Positions 1 through 9,468 of a stretch of 64,000 nt of DNA are shown one piece after another. Made by a program: the position numbers and the translations under genes. The DNA is from Subtercola boreus. GTDB taxonomy: Bacteria; Actinomycetota; Actinomycetes; Actinomycetales; Microbacteriaceae. Each line of letters opens with the position of its first letter. The stretch's first letter is position 1. The notes below the pieces were generated by a model. That model ran no database searches. It had not been told where the DNA came from and saw only the letters and a list, made by a program, of their open reading frames with translations. Location: the NCBI RefSeq assembly GCF_003399625.1, contig NZ_NBXA01000003.1:1-64000 (forward strand), in the 5' to 3' direction.

Positions 1-94
1 CACCCCGCGCCGCCGCCGCCACCCCGCGCCGCCGCGCCCCTGCCGCCGCCACCGCGCCGCCCGGCTCCGCGCGCGCCCGGTTCCGCGCGCGTTC

Positions 95-132
95 GTCGCT
101 TCCGCGCCTGCGCGCGCACACGCCGAAGCGAC
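95..132. repeat. Palindromic intergenic repeat, copy 1
   Basis: GTCGCTTC (95-102) and GAAGCGAC (125-132) form an inverted repeat around a GC-rich loop that begins CGCGCCTGCGCGCGCA. The same left-arm sequence recurs at 807-846, 15395-15438 and 28518-28557. The rest of 1-180 is C/G-rich low-complexity sequence with no gene that I can support. Confidence 0.6.
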
Positions 133-180
133 AATCGGTGGCAGAACCGATGCGGGCGACGCGCCGCTAGACTCTGGCGC

Positions 181-756
181 ATGAAGGCACCGACACCCCG
201 CGACGTCAGGCGGCGCACCGTGCTGGCCACCGCGGCGTGGGGCGTGCCCGTGCTGGCGCTGGCCGTCGCCGCCCCGGCGGCCGTCGCGAGCGGCGGGCCT
301 GCCGACCTCACGCTCGTGGAATCCGGCCCGATCCAAGGCGCAGACCCAGCGGTGCTGTCCTTCGTGCTGACGTTGACCGGCCTTCCGGCGCTGCCCGCGA
401 GCTCGCCGGGCGATTACATCGGCATACTGCTCGACTTCTGTCTGCCCGACGGACTCGCCGTGGAGTCGGTGTCGTCGACGAGCAACGGATGGTCGTTCGA
501 GCCCACCACGGATCCGTATGAGGCCGGGGAGACCTTCGTCTACAACTCGGTTGCCTTCGACGCCGACTCCGCGGACACCCTGCTGGTCCAGGTACGCCAG
601 TCCCCTGACGCGAGCGGGCTCCACGGCACTCTCGGGGCGGATGCCACCATCGCGACGACCGGGTACGCCCAGGATCTCGAGTGGGCTTACAGCTTCGGCA
701 CGCCCTCCGGCTCGGCGCTGCCCAACTGCGCCCGGGCAGACCCCGCCCCCGCCTGA
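181..756 (+). CDS. Secreted protein with Tat-like signal, unknown function
   Basis: A 191-residue protein whose N-terminus has an RRRT twin-arginine-like motif, a hydrophobic run and an AVAS cleavage region near residue 36. I recognise no domain in the mature part, which is rich in small and acidic residues, has a few aromatics, and carries Cys residues at about 90 and 182. No Shine-Dalgarno sequence precedes the ATG. Instead TAGACT lies 7 nt upstream (168-173), the arrangement of a leaderless actinobacterial transcript. Export through Tat is inferred from the signal; no substrate or partner can be named. The convergent clpC-like gene follows after a palindromic repeat. Confidence 0.6.
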   Translation: MKAPTPRDVRRRTVLATAAWGVPVLALAVAAPAAVASGGPADLTLVESGPIQGADPAVLSFVLTLTGLPALPASSPGDYIGILLDFCLPDGLAVESVSSTSNGWSFEPTTDPYEAGETFVYNSVAFDADSADTLLVQVRQSPDASGLHGTLGADATIATTGYAQDLEWAYSFGTPSGSALPNCARADPAPA

Positions 757-806
757 CGCCGCTCCCCGCACCCCCGCACCCCCGCACCCCCGCTTCCGCG
801 CACCTT

Positions 807-846
807 TGTCGCTTCCGCGCCGGGGCGCGCACCCGCGGAAGCGACA
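807..846. repeat. Palindromic intergenic repeat, copy 2 (possible bidirectional terminator)
   Basis: TGTCGCTTCCGCG (807-819) and CGCGGAAGCGACA (834-846) are perfect 13-bp inverted arms. The element lies between the convergent ends of the secreted-protein gene and clpC. It has no T-tract. Confidence 0.65.
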
Positions 847-970
847 TACCGTGGCGTAGCCGTTCTCCCGGGCGGCGGGAGTGGCGGCGCGGAGAAGCCC
901 GGGCTCCCGTCAGGGGGCCCGGGCTTCGGAGAGCGCAGGTACGGGCCGGGGCGGGCGGCGCCGGGCGCGG

Positions 971-3571
<2,601 letters not shown>

Positions 3572-3588
3572 GTGTCCTCCTGAAGAAA

Positions 3589-3609
3589 CGTGAGTGCCCT
3601 CGACTCATG
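3589..3609 (-). promoter_or_regulatory. Second, degenerate HAIR-like operator upstream of clpC
   Basis: TGAGT, seven bases, ACTCA (3591-3607) matches the core of the HspR inverted repeat, with one mismatch at each outer position. On the minus strand it directly follows a TTGACA (3613-3608), so it would fill the promoter spacer. Confidence 0.5.
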
Positions 3610-3652
3610 TCAACGCCGGACCCCCCAGCCGCATTCCCCGGGTTGTAAAAAA

Positions 3653-3673
3653 GTTGAGTCGGGTCGACTCAAC
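3653..3673 (-). promoter_or_regulatory. HAIR-like operator (HspR site) upstream of clpC
   Basis: TTGAGT (3654-3659), seven bases and ACTCAA (3667-3672) reproduce the HAIR arrangement TTGAGT-N7-ACTCAA known for HspR in Streptomyces and mycobacteria. It overlaps the stop codon of the upstream gene and lies about 85 bp before the clpC start. Confidence 0.7.
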
Positions 3674-4292
3674 GCAGTTTCGGGGCCGCCCTGCCCGGAG
3701 TGTTGCGCCCCAGCGCCTGCAGGTCGATGTGCCGGAGGGCCATCATCCGCCCCGCCCGCTTCTGGGCGTAGTCGGACTCGGTCGCCGAGCCGGCCACCCG
3801 GTCGAGACGGTTCTCCACGTTGGCACGCACCTCGCTCCAAGCACTCTTCCGCGCCGTCTCGACGACCTCGTCGACGACGCTCGGCACGCCGCGCAGCCGG
3901 GTCAGCTCGCTCGCGAGGGCAGAGTACGTGACGCGGCGCTGGGTGAACAGCCTCAGCTCCTCCCCCGCCTCCTCTGTCTGCGTGCCCGACTTGCGCTTCT
4001 TCGCGACGAGCGCCGCCGATTCCGCGCGCATGCGGCCGGCGTAGCTCACCTGCTCGAGGGCGAGGTCGATGAGCTCGGAGCGCACGAAGACCCGGGCGCT
4101 CTCGATGTCGAACGGCCGGTCCTCCCGGATCGAGCCCACGATGATGAAGTTCTTGGTGGCCATCGTGAGCGCCAGCCGCGTGATGAGAACACCCTCGTCG
4201 ACCGCGCGCGCCACGACGGTCGAGTCGATCGGCAGAAGCGGGAGCCTGCTTCGCCGAAAGAGCCCGCCGAGACGTGAACGCTTCGCTGCCAC
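3669..4292 (-). CDS. Conserved hypothetical protein
   Basis: 207 residues, soluble, basic at both ends, with alpha-helical Glu/Arg-rich segments and no signal peptide. I do not recognise a characterised domain. The start is a GTG with GAGGAGG seven bases upstream, a strong ribosome site. It lies directly upstream of clpC on the same strand; its TGA stop is inside the HAIR operator, so clpC can be induced separately from this gene. Similar actinobacterial proteins may carry misleading labels such as asparagine synthase, but nothing here supports that activity. It is divergent from the acetyltransferase gene, sharing about 107 bp. Confidence 0.7.
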   Translation of the reverse strand: MAAKRSRLGGLFRRSRLPLLPIDSTVVARAVDEGVLITRLALTMATKNFIIVGSIREDRPFDIESARVFVRSELIDLALEQVSYAGRMRAESAALVAKKRKSGTQTEEAGEELRLFTQRRVTYSALASELTRLRGVPSVVDEVVETARKSAWSEVRANVENRLDRVAGSATESDYAQKRAGRMMALRHIDLQALGRNTPGRAAPKLR

Positions 4293-4399
4293 TTTTCGAC
4301 CTCCTCGCTCGACGCTGTGCGGCGCACACGCGCGCGCCCCTCAAATGTACGGCGTTCCGCCACCTCGCCGCCGCTCTAGAGTTGCTGTCGGGAGGCAGC

Positions 4400-4987
4400 A
4401 TGCAGATTCGAGACGCGATTCCGGATGATCTTCCGGCCATCCTCGCGATCCACAACGATGCCATTGCGAACTCGTTGGCGATCTGGACCGACGAGCCCGT
4501 CGACCTGGCCGAGCGGGCAGCGTGGCTCGAGTCGCACCGGCGGCAGGGCTTCGCCGTGCTGGTGGCTGTGGACGATGACGACGATGACGCGGACGCGGAC
4601 GACGCAGATGACGCGGGCGACGCGGATTGCGGCGCGCGCGAAAGCGCGACCGGCGAGGTGGCGGCGGATGCGCGCGGGCACGTGCTCGGCTACGCCAGCC
4701 TCGGCGCGTGGCACGCGAAGAGCGGCTTCCGCCACACCGTCGAGGACTCCATCTACCTCCGCCCCGAGGCCACCGGCCGCGGCATCGGCCGCGCCCTCCT
4801 CGGAGCCCTGCTCGAGCGCGCCCGCGCCGGCGGCTACCACGTGGTCGTCGCCGACATCGAGGCCGGCAACGCCGCATCGATCCGCCTGCATGCCTCCTTC
4901 GGATTCGAACTCACCGGAACCGTGCGCGAGGTCGGCACCAAGTTCGGCCGCTGGCTCGACCTCACCACCATGCGCCTCCCCCTCTGA
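4400..4987 (+). CDS. GNAT-family N-acetyltransferase (phosphinothricin acetyltransferase-like)
   Basis: 195 residues. It opens with the typical IRDAIPDDLPAILAIHNDAI strand-helix, and the acetyl-CoA site appears as the Q/R-x-x-G-x-G/A motif in RPEATGRGIGRALL near residue 125. The C-terminal N-A-A-S-I-R-L-H segment (about 158-165) is typical of the Pat/Bar-like GNAT branch, so it probably acetylates a small amine or amino-acid analogue. Residues about 58-73 form a run of mostly Asp and Ala encoded by imprecise GAC/GAT/GCG triplets, an insertion between two core strands. The chosen ATG has GGGAGG upstream; longer in-frame starts would overlap the divergent gene's promoter. Confidence 0.8.
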   Translation: MQIRDAIPDDLPAILAIHNDAIANSLAIWTDEPVDLAERAAWLESHRRQGFAVLVAVDDDDDDADADDADDAGDADCGARESATGEVAADARGHVLGYASLGAWHAKSGFRHTVEDSIYLRPEATGRGIGRALLGALLERARAGGYHVVVADIEAGNAASIRLHASFGFELTGTVREVGTKFGRWLDLTTMRLPL

Positions 4988-5035
4988 CCCGCGCCCCCGC
5001 CCCGCCCCGCGCCCCCGCCCCGCGCCCCAGACGCG

Positions 5036-5095
5036 ATCGAGTGGGCAGTTCGGGCCCTCGAATCGGAGATTCGGGGCCGAAACTGCCCACTCGAT
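5036..5095. terminator. Long hairpin between convergent genes
   Basis: ATCGAGTGGGCAGTT (5036-5050) and AACTGCCCACTCGAT (5081-5095) are perfect 15-bp arms, with an inner CGAATC/GATTCG stem (5059-5073). There is no T-tract on either side. The GAGTGGGCA core is shared with the hairpin at 22358-22393. Confidence 0.65.
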
Positions 5096-5146
5096 TGCGG
5101 CGGGCGGGCGGCGACGACGGGGCGGGGGGGGGGCCGCGGCGGACCG

Positions 5147-5887
5147 CTAGACGTTGGCCGGACGTTGGCCGATGACGACGGTGACCTCGTATTCGTCGGA
5201 ACTCTCCGCGTGCGCTTCGAGCCCGGCCGCTCGGAAGATGCGGATGACCGCCGGCGCCTGCGCCTCGTTCACCTCGACCAGCAGTCGGCCATCCGGCGCC
5301 AGCCAGTCTGCGGCGGACGCCGCAACACGCCGCTGCACGTCGAGCCCGTCGTCGCCGCCATCGAGGGCGACCCGCGCCTCGTGCAGCCGCGCCTCCGGAG
5401 GCATCAGCGCGAGCGCCTCAGTGGGCACGTAGGGGGTGTTCGCCACGATGACGTCGAACGAGCCGTGAAGATCGGTGGGCAGGGGCGCGAAGAGGTCGCC
5501 CTCGAAGACACGGTCGCGGCGCGCGAGGTTCCGGCCGGCGGTCCGCACCGCGGCGGGGTCGATGTCGGCCGCGAAGACCCGGGCCCCCGGAATGCCCGTC
5601 TCGACGACGAGCGCGATGGCGCCGGATCCGCAGCAGAGGTCGAGCACCGTCGGCTCTGCGCCGCGGGCCGTCCGAGCGAACGCCAGGGCCAAGCTGGCCA
5701 GGAACTCGGTGCGCCGGCGCGGCACGAACACCGCGGCATCCAGCCCCACCCGGATCCCCGCGAACCCGGCCCAGCCGAGGATGTACTCGAGCGGAATGCC
5801 CTCGATCCGCCGCAGAACCATGGCCTCGAGCTCGGCGTCACCTCCCGCCTGCGCCACGAGAAGAGCGGCCTCCTCCTCAGCGAACAC
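5147..5887 (-). CDS. Putative protein N5-glutamine methyltransferase (PrmC/HemK-like)
   Basis: A 246-residue class I SAM methyltransferase: the SAM-binding glycine loop is LDLCCGSGAIALV near residue 87, and the catalytic NPPY-type motif reads NTPYVP near 152. An N-terminal helical segment with PLEYILGWAGFAG (about 32-44) is the PrmC substrate-release-factor-like region. Proline-to-threonine at the second position of NPPY is unusual and may mark a divergent paralogue. The listed GTG start gives an abrupt N-terminus. The frame stays open upstream through LRLRAAGC to a CTG at 5932 that overlaps the stop of the small membrane protein, so the true start may be there. Confidence 0.75.
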   Translation of the reverse strand: MFAEEEAALLVAQAGGDAELEAMVLRRIEGIPLEYILGWAGFAGIRVGLDAAVFVPRRRTEFLASLALAFARTARGAEPTVLDLCCGSGAIALVVETGIPGARVFAADIDPAAVRTAGRNLARRDRVFEGDLFAPLPTDLHGSFDVIVANTPYVPTEALALMPPEARLHEARVALDGGDDGLDVQRRVAASAADWLAPDGRLLVEVNEAQAPAVIRIFRAAGLEAHAESSDEYEVTVVIGQRPANV

Positions 5888-5928
5888 GCAGCCCGCGGCC
5901 CGCAGGCGCAGGACGGTTGCCGGCTCGC

Positions 5929-6033
5929 TCAGTGTCGGTACGGCGACTTGAACATCGCGATGCCGGCCGCGATACCGGTGATGGCTGTTCCCACGGTGAT
6001 GAAGGCGAGCAGTCCGATCAGCAGTTCCGGCAT
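5929..6033 (-). CDS. Small single-span membrane protein
   Basis: A 34-residue ORF: MPELLIGLLAFITVGTAITG, then IAAGIAMFKSPYRH. It is one hydrophobic segment with a short basic tail. CAGGAGAAGAC before the ATG gives a well-placed ribosome site. It ends where the PrmC-like gene could begin, so the two are probably co-transcribed. Function unknown. Confidence 0.5.
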   Translation of the reverse strand: MPELLIGLLAFITVGTAITGIAAGIAMFKSPYRH

Positions 6034-6210
6034 GTCTTCTCCTGTAGCAGTTGGTGGATCGCGCCAGCGCACCTGCGTCCGGAGCCGAGCCCAGCCTAGC
6101 CTCGGAGTACTCGTGCGGGAAAGCGGGCCCACGTCGTCCATCACGGCGTCACGCTCTGATCCACCACGGGGGCCCGGTGCGAGCCGCCCGGGAAGTGGGA
6201 CAATGAAGAC

Positions 6211-6807
6211 GTGAATGCCACCACCCTTGCGCTCGTCCGTCACGGTGAGACCGACTGGAACGCCGAACGCCGCATCCAGGGCCGGTCGGATGTTCCCCTG
6301 AACGACACCGGCCGCGCCCAGGTCCGGGCGACCGCACGGCTGCTCCAGGACGAGGAGTGGGACTTCGTGGTCTGCTCACCGCTCTCCCGCGCCCGGGAGA
6401 GCGCCGAGATCATCGCCGGCGAACTCGGGCTCACGGTCACCAGCCAGATTCCCGAGTTGGTCGAACGGCACTACGGGCGGGCCGAGGGCATGCAGGACGG
6501 CGACGAACTGCGGGCGCTCCGCATCCCGGGCGGCTTCCTCGAGGCTGAGACCGAGGAGGAGGTCGCCGCCCGGGCATCCCTCGCCCTCCGCGGGGTCGTG
6601 AACGCCAACCCCGGATCCCGCATCATCGTCGTCGCGCACGGAACGCTCATCCGGCTCACCCTCTCCGCCCTCAGCGGCGGCCCGGTCGGCAGCATCTCCA
6701 ATGCCGGGCACTGCGTCATCCACCACGTGCTGGGCGACGACGACGGGGTGGAGTGGTCGCTCTCCGTCGTGAACGGTGCGGCCTGGCCGGTACCCGAGCC
6801 CGCCTGA
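6211..6807 (+). CDS. Histidine phosphatase family protein (phosphoglycerate mutase-like)
   Basis: 198 residues with the family signature LVRHGETDWNAERR at residues 7-20, in which His10 is the predicted phospho-acceptor. The second catalytic histidine is in VVAHGTLIRL near residue 145, and the acid/base Glu lies in ELVERHYG near 86. The QGRSDVPLN segment is typical of broad-specificity or cofactor-dependent mutase-like phosphatases. The substrate cannot be read from sequence. The start is GTG with a weak ribosome site. It converges on the anti-sigma gene with only 15 bp between stops. Confidence 0.85.
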   Translation: MNATTLALVRHGETDWNAERRIQGRSDVPLNDTGRAQVRATARLLQDEEWDFVVCSPLSRARESAEIIAGELGLTVTSQIPELVERHYGRAEGMQDGDELRALRIPGGFLEAETEEEVAARASLALRGVVNANPGSRIIVVAHGTLIRLTLSALSGGPVGSISNAGHCVIHHVLGDDDGVEWSLSVVNGAAWPVPEPA

Positions 6808-6822
6808 GCGACCTCCCGCGGA

Positions 6823-7545
6823 TCAGCCCGCGTCGTGCAGCACGGAACGAAGCAGCACCACACCGGTCTCGCCGGACACGATCGACACAGCCGTGATGTC
6901 GGACCGCTGGATGCTCGTGGTGGCGGTCGGCGTCGCCGTCGTACCGGGCCCCGACGTCCAGGAGGCGACCTGCGTCGCCTCACCCCTCCGGTCGGTGACC
7001 AGCATCGCGTAGCTCATCGCCGCGCCGCTGCCGGCCTGCCCCTCGTAGGTGCAGGTCCAGTCGATACGGGTGCCCCAGGGCTCCTCGCCGAGCACCGCGA
7101 CGGCGCTCAGCGGGCTCTGCACCTCGGCCGTGAAGGTGATCCGGTCGTCTGTCGAGGCCGTGACGGGTGCGACCATCACCGGCGAGAGCGAGACCACGAG
7201 CGTGACGGTCACAGCCGCAGCCACGGCGAGGATGCCCGCAGAGGCAAACACGCGACGACGAAGCCTGGCCCGCCGCGCACGCGCCAGCAGCCGCGGGAGC
7301 ATCTCGGCAGACACGGTGACCTCGACCGGACCCTGAACCAGCCCGAACGCTTCGACAGGCGCGACGGATGCGAGCAGGCCCGGCATCCCGGCGAGGTCGG
7401 CGAGCGCCGCACGACAGTCCGGGCATCCGGAGACGTGCTGCTCGTACTCGTGTCGCTCGGCCGGGGCCAGCGAGCCGAGCACGTAGGCGGCATCCCAGTC
7501 ACGGAAGCGGTCGTTCGGCTCGCTGGCCTCTTCGCGCACGTTCAT
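6823..7545 (-). CDS. Zinc-binding anti-sigma factor (membrane protein)
   Basis: 240 residues. The N-terminus carries the ZAS motif H-x3-C-x2-C as HVSGCPDC (about residues 37-44) after a conserved AAYVLGSLAPAERHEYE helix. One transmembrane helix follows (about 95-117), and an extracytoplasmic domain fills the C-terminal half, the layout of RskA/RslA-type regulators. It should hold the adjacent ECF sigma factor at the membrane and release it upon proteolysis or a redox signal. Its ATG overlaps the sigma stop as ATGA, showing translational coupling. The external domain contains a single conspicuous Cys (WTCTYEG). Confidence 0.85.
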   Translation of the reverse strand: MNVREEASEPNDRFRDWDAAYVLGSLAPAERHEYEQHVSGCPDCRAALADLAGMPGLLASVAPVEAFGLVQGPVEVTVSAEMLPRLLARARRARLRRRVFASAGILAVAAAVTVTLVVSLSPVMVAPVTASTDDRITFTAEVQSPLSAVAVLGEEPWGTRIDWTCTYEGQAGSGAAMSYAMLVTDRRGEATQVASWTSGPGTTATPTATTSIQRSDITAVSIVSGETGVVLLRSVLHDAG

Positions 7546-8042
7546 CTCGTCACCCCCTTCTCCTGCAGGGAGAGCCTGACCGCCCGGAGGGCATAGTGCA
7601 ACCGGGACTTGACCGTGCCCTCGGGGATGTCGAGCAGTTCGCTGAGTTCGGCGATCGACTTCTGGCCGTAGAACGAGTGCACCAGAACCTCCCGGTGCGG
7701 CTGGGAGAGTCCGCTGATCGCCTCCGAGACGAGCCAAACCTCCAGGACGGCGTCTGTGTGGTCGGCGGATGCCCGTTCCGGCAGGGTGTCGGTGCCGATC
7801 TCGTTGCGCGACCGCGCACTCCGCCAGTCGTCGATCACCAGGTTGCGCGCCACCGTGAACAGCCACGACTGCGGGGACTTCTCGTTCTGCAGCACCCGGG
7901 GGTTCCGCCAGGCCCGGAACAGCGTCTCCTGCACAACATCTTCGGCGAGCTGGCGGTCGTTCGTCAGGCGCACGACGAAGCGCAGCAGAGCGGGGGCGTG
8001 CTGGTCGTGGAGTTCGCGGAGGAGCAGAGCCTGATCATCCAT
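7542..8042 (-). CDS. ECF-family RNA polymerase sigma factor
   Basis: 166 residues. Sigma region 2 is seen as RLTNDRQLAEDVVQETLFRA, followed by WRN and the core-binding VARNLVIDDWRS; region 4 ends in a helix-turn-helix (SIAELSELLDIPEGTVKSRL). GGAGGTGCGGCC precedes the chosen ATG; longer frames upstream run through the promoter and are rejected. It is co-transcribed with the anti-sigma gene. Upstream, a TGAAC-N17-CGTA motif is mirrored by the same motif facing the Rieske gene, so the sigma factor probably controls itself and the divergent Rieske/DUF2231 pair. It resembles the SigK/SigL-type ECF factors of actinobacteria. Confidence 0.88.
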   Translation of the reverse strand: MDDQALLLRELHDQHAPALLRFVVRLTNDRQLAEDVVQETLFRAWRNPRVLQNEKSPQSWLFTVARNLVIDDWRSARSRNEIGTDTLPERASADHTDAVLEVWLVSEAISGLSQPHREVLVHSFYGQKSIAELSELLDIPEGTVKSRLHYALRAVRLSLQEKGVTR

Positions 8043-8077
8043 GGCCGCACCTCCCCTCTCACTCTGGCACTGTTGTA

Positions 8078-8103
8078 TACGAGACGCCGGAGCGAAAAGT
8101 TCA
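8078..8103 (-). promoter_or_regulatory. Predicted ECF promoter of the sigma/anti-sigma operon
   Basis: On the minus strand TGAAC (8103-8099), 17 bases and CGTA (8081-8078). It matches the motif and spacing of the divergent promoter at 8112-8137. Start of transcription would fall about 30 nt before the sigma ATG. Confidence 0.6.
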
Positions 8104-8111
8104 TTCTGGGG

Positions 8112-8137
8112 TGAACTTCCTGCGGGGCGTTCTCGTA
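8112..8137 (+). promoter_or_regulatory. Predicted ECF promoter of the Rieske/DUF2231 operon
   Basis: TGAAC (8112-8116), 17 bases and CGTA (8134-8137), with TT after the first box and TCT before the second, as in the promoter facing the other way. The two -35 boxes are only 8 bp apart. Confidence 0.6.
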
Positions 8138-8202
8138 GGTACGGGTAGCAGTATCTCAAGTCAGCCTTGTCGGGCAGATCCGGCAGTACCAGAAGGAGCA
8201 TC

Positions 8203-8700
8203 ATGACCGAGAACCAGACCGTCACCCGCCGCGTCATCCTCACCGCCGGAACCACCGGGCTGGTCGGCGCCAGCACCCTTCTGCTCGCCGCCTGCAGCAC
8301 CGGCGGGGCAGACACTGCCGCGCCCGCGGCCAGCAGCGCTGCGACAGGATCGGCGACCGGTTCTGCGACGGCACCGAGTGGTGCGTCATCCGGTGCCGCT
8401 GCGGCGAGCGGAGCGGAGATCGCGAAACTCGCCGACGTGCCCGTGGGCCAGGCGACCAGCGTCACGTTCGATGGGCAGGAACTCCTGGTGGCCCAGCCGA
8501 CCGCAGGCACTGTGGTCGCCTTCAGCTCGGTCTGTCCGCACCAGGGCTGCGCCGTGGCGTTCGCGAAGACCGACTTCGCATGCCCCTGCCACGGCTCCAC
8601 CTTCGAGCTCGCCACCGGCGATGTCACGCACGGGCCTGCCCAGAAGGGCCTCACCGCGGTGAAGGTCGCCGTGTCGGGAGACACCATCGTGGCGGCCTGA
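8203..8700 (+). CDS. Rieske [2Fe-2S] lipoprotein
   Basis: 165 residues. The N-terminus has a Tat-like TRRVIL motif and a lipobox ending LLAAC (Cys about 31), followed by an Ala/Ser/Gly/Thr linker. The Rieske fold carries CPHQGC (about residue 111) and CPCHGS (about 127), the paired Cys-His ligands of a 2Fe-2S cluster. It is thus a membrane-tethered redox protein outside the cytoplasm, not part of a cytochrome bc complex as judged by context. AAGGAG lies before the chosen ATG. The DUF2231 membrane protein follows after 52 bp, and the divergent ECF sigma factor probably drives both. Confidence 0.88.
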   Translation: MTENQTVTRRVILTAGTTGLVGASTLLLAACSTGGADTAAPAASSAATGSATGSATAPSGASSGAAAASGAEIAKLADVPVGQATSVTFDGQELLVAQPTAGTVVAFSSVCPHQGCAVAFAKTDFACPCHGSTFELATGDVTHGPAQKGLTAVKVAVSGDTIVAA

Positions 8701-8752
8701 CGCCTCTCGCTCCCCCCTTTAGCCCCCTCGCACGTCGACAGAAAGCTGCCGC

Positions 8753-9415
8753 ATGTTCAACGGACTCCCCCTCCACATCCTGCTGGTGCACGTGGTTGTC
8801 ATCGTGCTGCCCGCCGCCGCCCTCCTGACCGTGCTCGGAGCACTCTGGCCGGCGTTCCGCCGGAAACTCGGCGTGCTCACGCCGATCGTCGCCCTCGTCG
8901 GACTCATCAGCGTGCCACTGGCGACCAACGCCGGCGAGTGGCTCGAGGAGCGGCTGAACTCGACGCCGCTCATCCAGGCCCACGTCGCGCTCGGTGACAC
9001 CCTGCTGCCGTGGGCGGTCGGCCAGTTCGTGCTGGCCACCGCCATCTGGGTCTGGTACCGCTGGTTCGCGTCGGCAGGTGCCGCGGGCAACCTTGTTCCG
9101 GCGGGCTTCGGCGCGCCGGGTCCGGTGGCTGGCGGCGCCAGCGATCAACGCGCCACCGACGGCTCCGTGCTGCTGCACGGCGATGATCCTTTCGACCCTG
9201 CGACCGGCGCCGGACGCGCCACCCCGGGCATCCGCCCCACCGCACCCCCGCGCGCACGGGCAGGCCGCAGGGCATCGATCGTCGTCTCGATCGTCTTCAT
9301 CGTGCTCGCCCTCGGCGTCTCGACGGGCACCGTGTTCAAGGTCGTGCAGATCGGTGAGTCCGGCTCGAACGCTGTCTGGCAGGGTTCGTTCAGCCCCGAC
9401 CCCGTCGAGGGCTGA
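8753..9415 (+). CDS. DUF2231-family membrane protein
   Basis: 220 residues with four predicted membrane helices (about 7-29, 36-56, 79-101 and 170-193). The N-terminal LPLHILLVHVVVIVLP stretch, with two His residues inside the first helix, is typical of DUF2231. A long hydrophilic Ala/Gly/Pro-rich loop separates helices 3 and 4. Family function is not established; intramembrane His residues would suit haem or metal binding, which is inference. It is co-directional with the Rieske lipoprotein, making a two-gene redox unit under the predicted ECF promoter. Confidence 0.8.
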   Translation: MFNGLPLHILLVHVVVIVLPAAALLTVLGALWPAFRRKLGVLTPIVALVGLISVPLATNAGEWLEERLNSTPLIQAHVALGDTLLPWAVGQFVLATAIWVWYRWFASAGAAGNLVPAGFGAPGPVAGGASDQRATDGSVLLHGDDPFDPATGAGRATPGIRPTAPPRARAGRRASIVVSIVFIVLALGVSTGTVFKVVQIGESGSNAVWQGSFSPDPVEG

Positions 9416-9468
9416 CCCCGTTCCGCCTCCCCTCGTTCGCACCCGACTGCGCCGAGTTGCAGGCGCGC

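Noticed and set aside
3669-4292. Naming this gene asparagine synthase
   Set aside because: The protein is 207 residues and lacks both the glutaminase and the ATP-pyrophosphatase motifs.
7545-7866. Longer N-terminus for the anti-sigma factor
   Set aside because: The upstream part overlaps the sigma gene out of frame; the ATGA overlap at 7542-7545 and the ZAS motif position give the right start.
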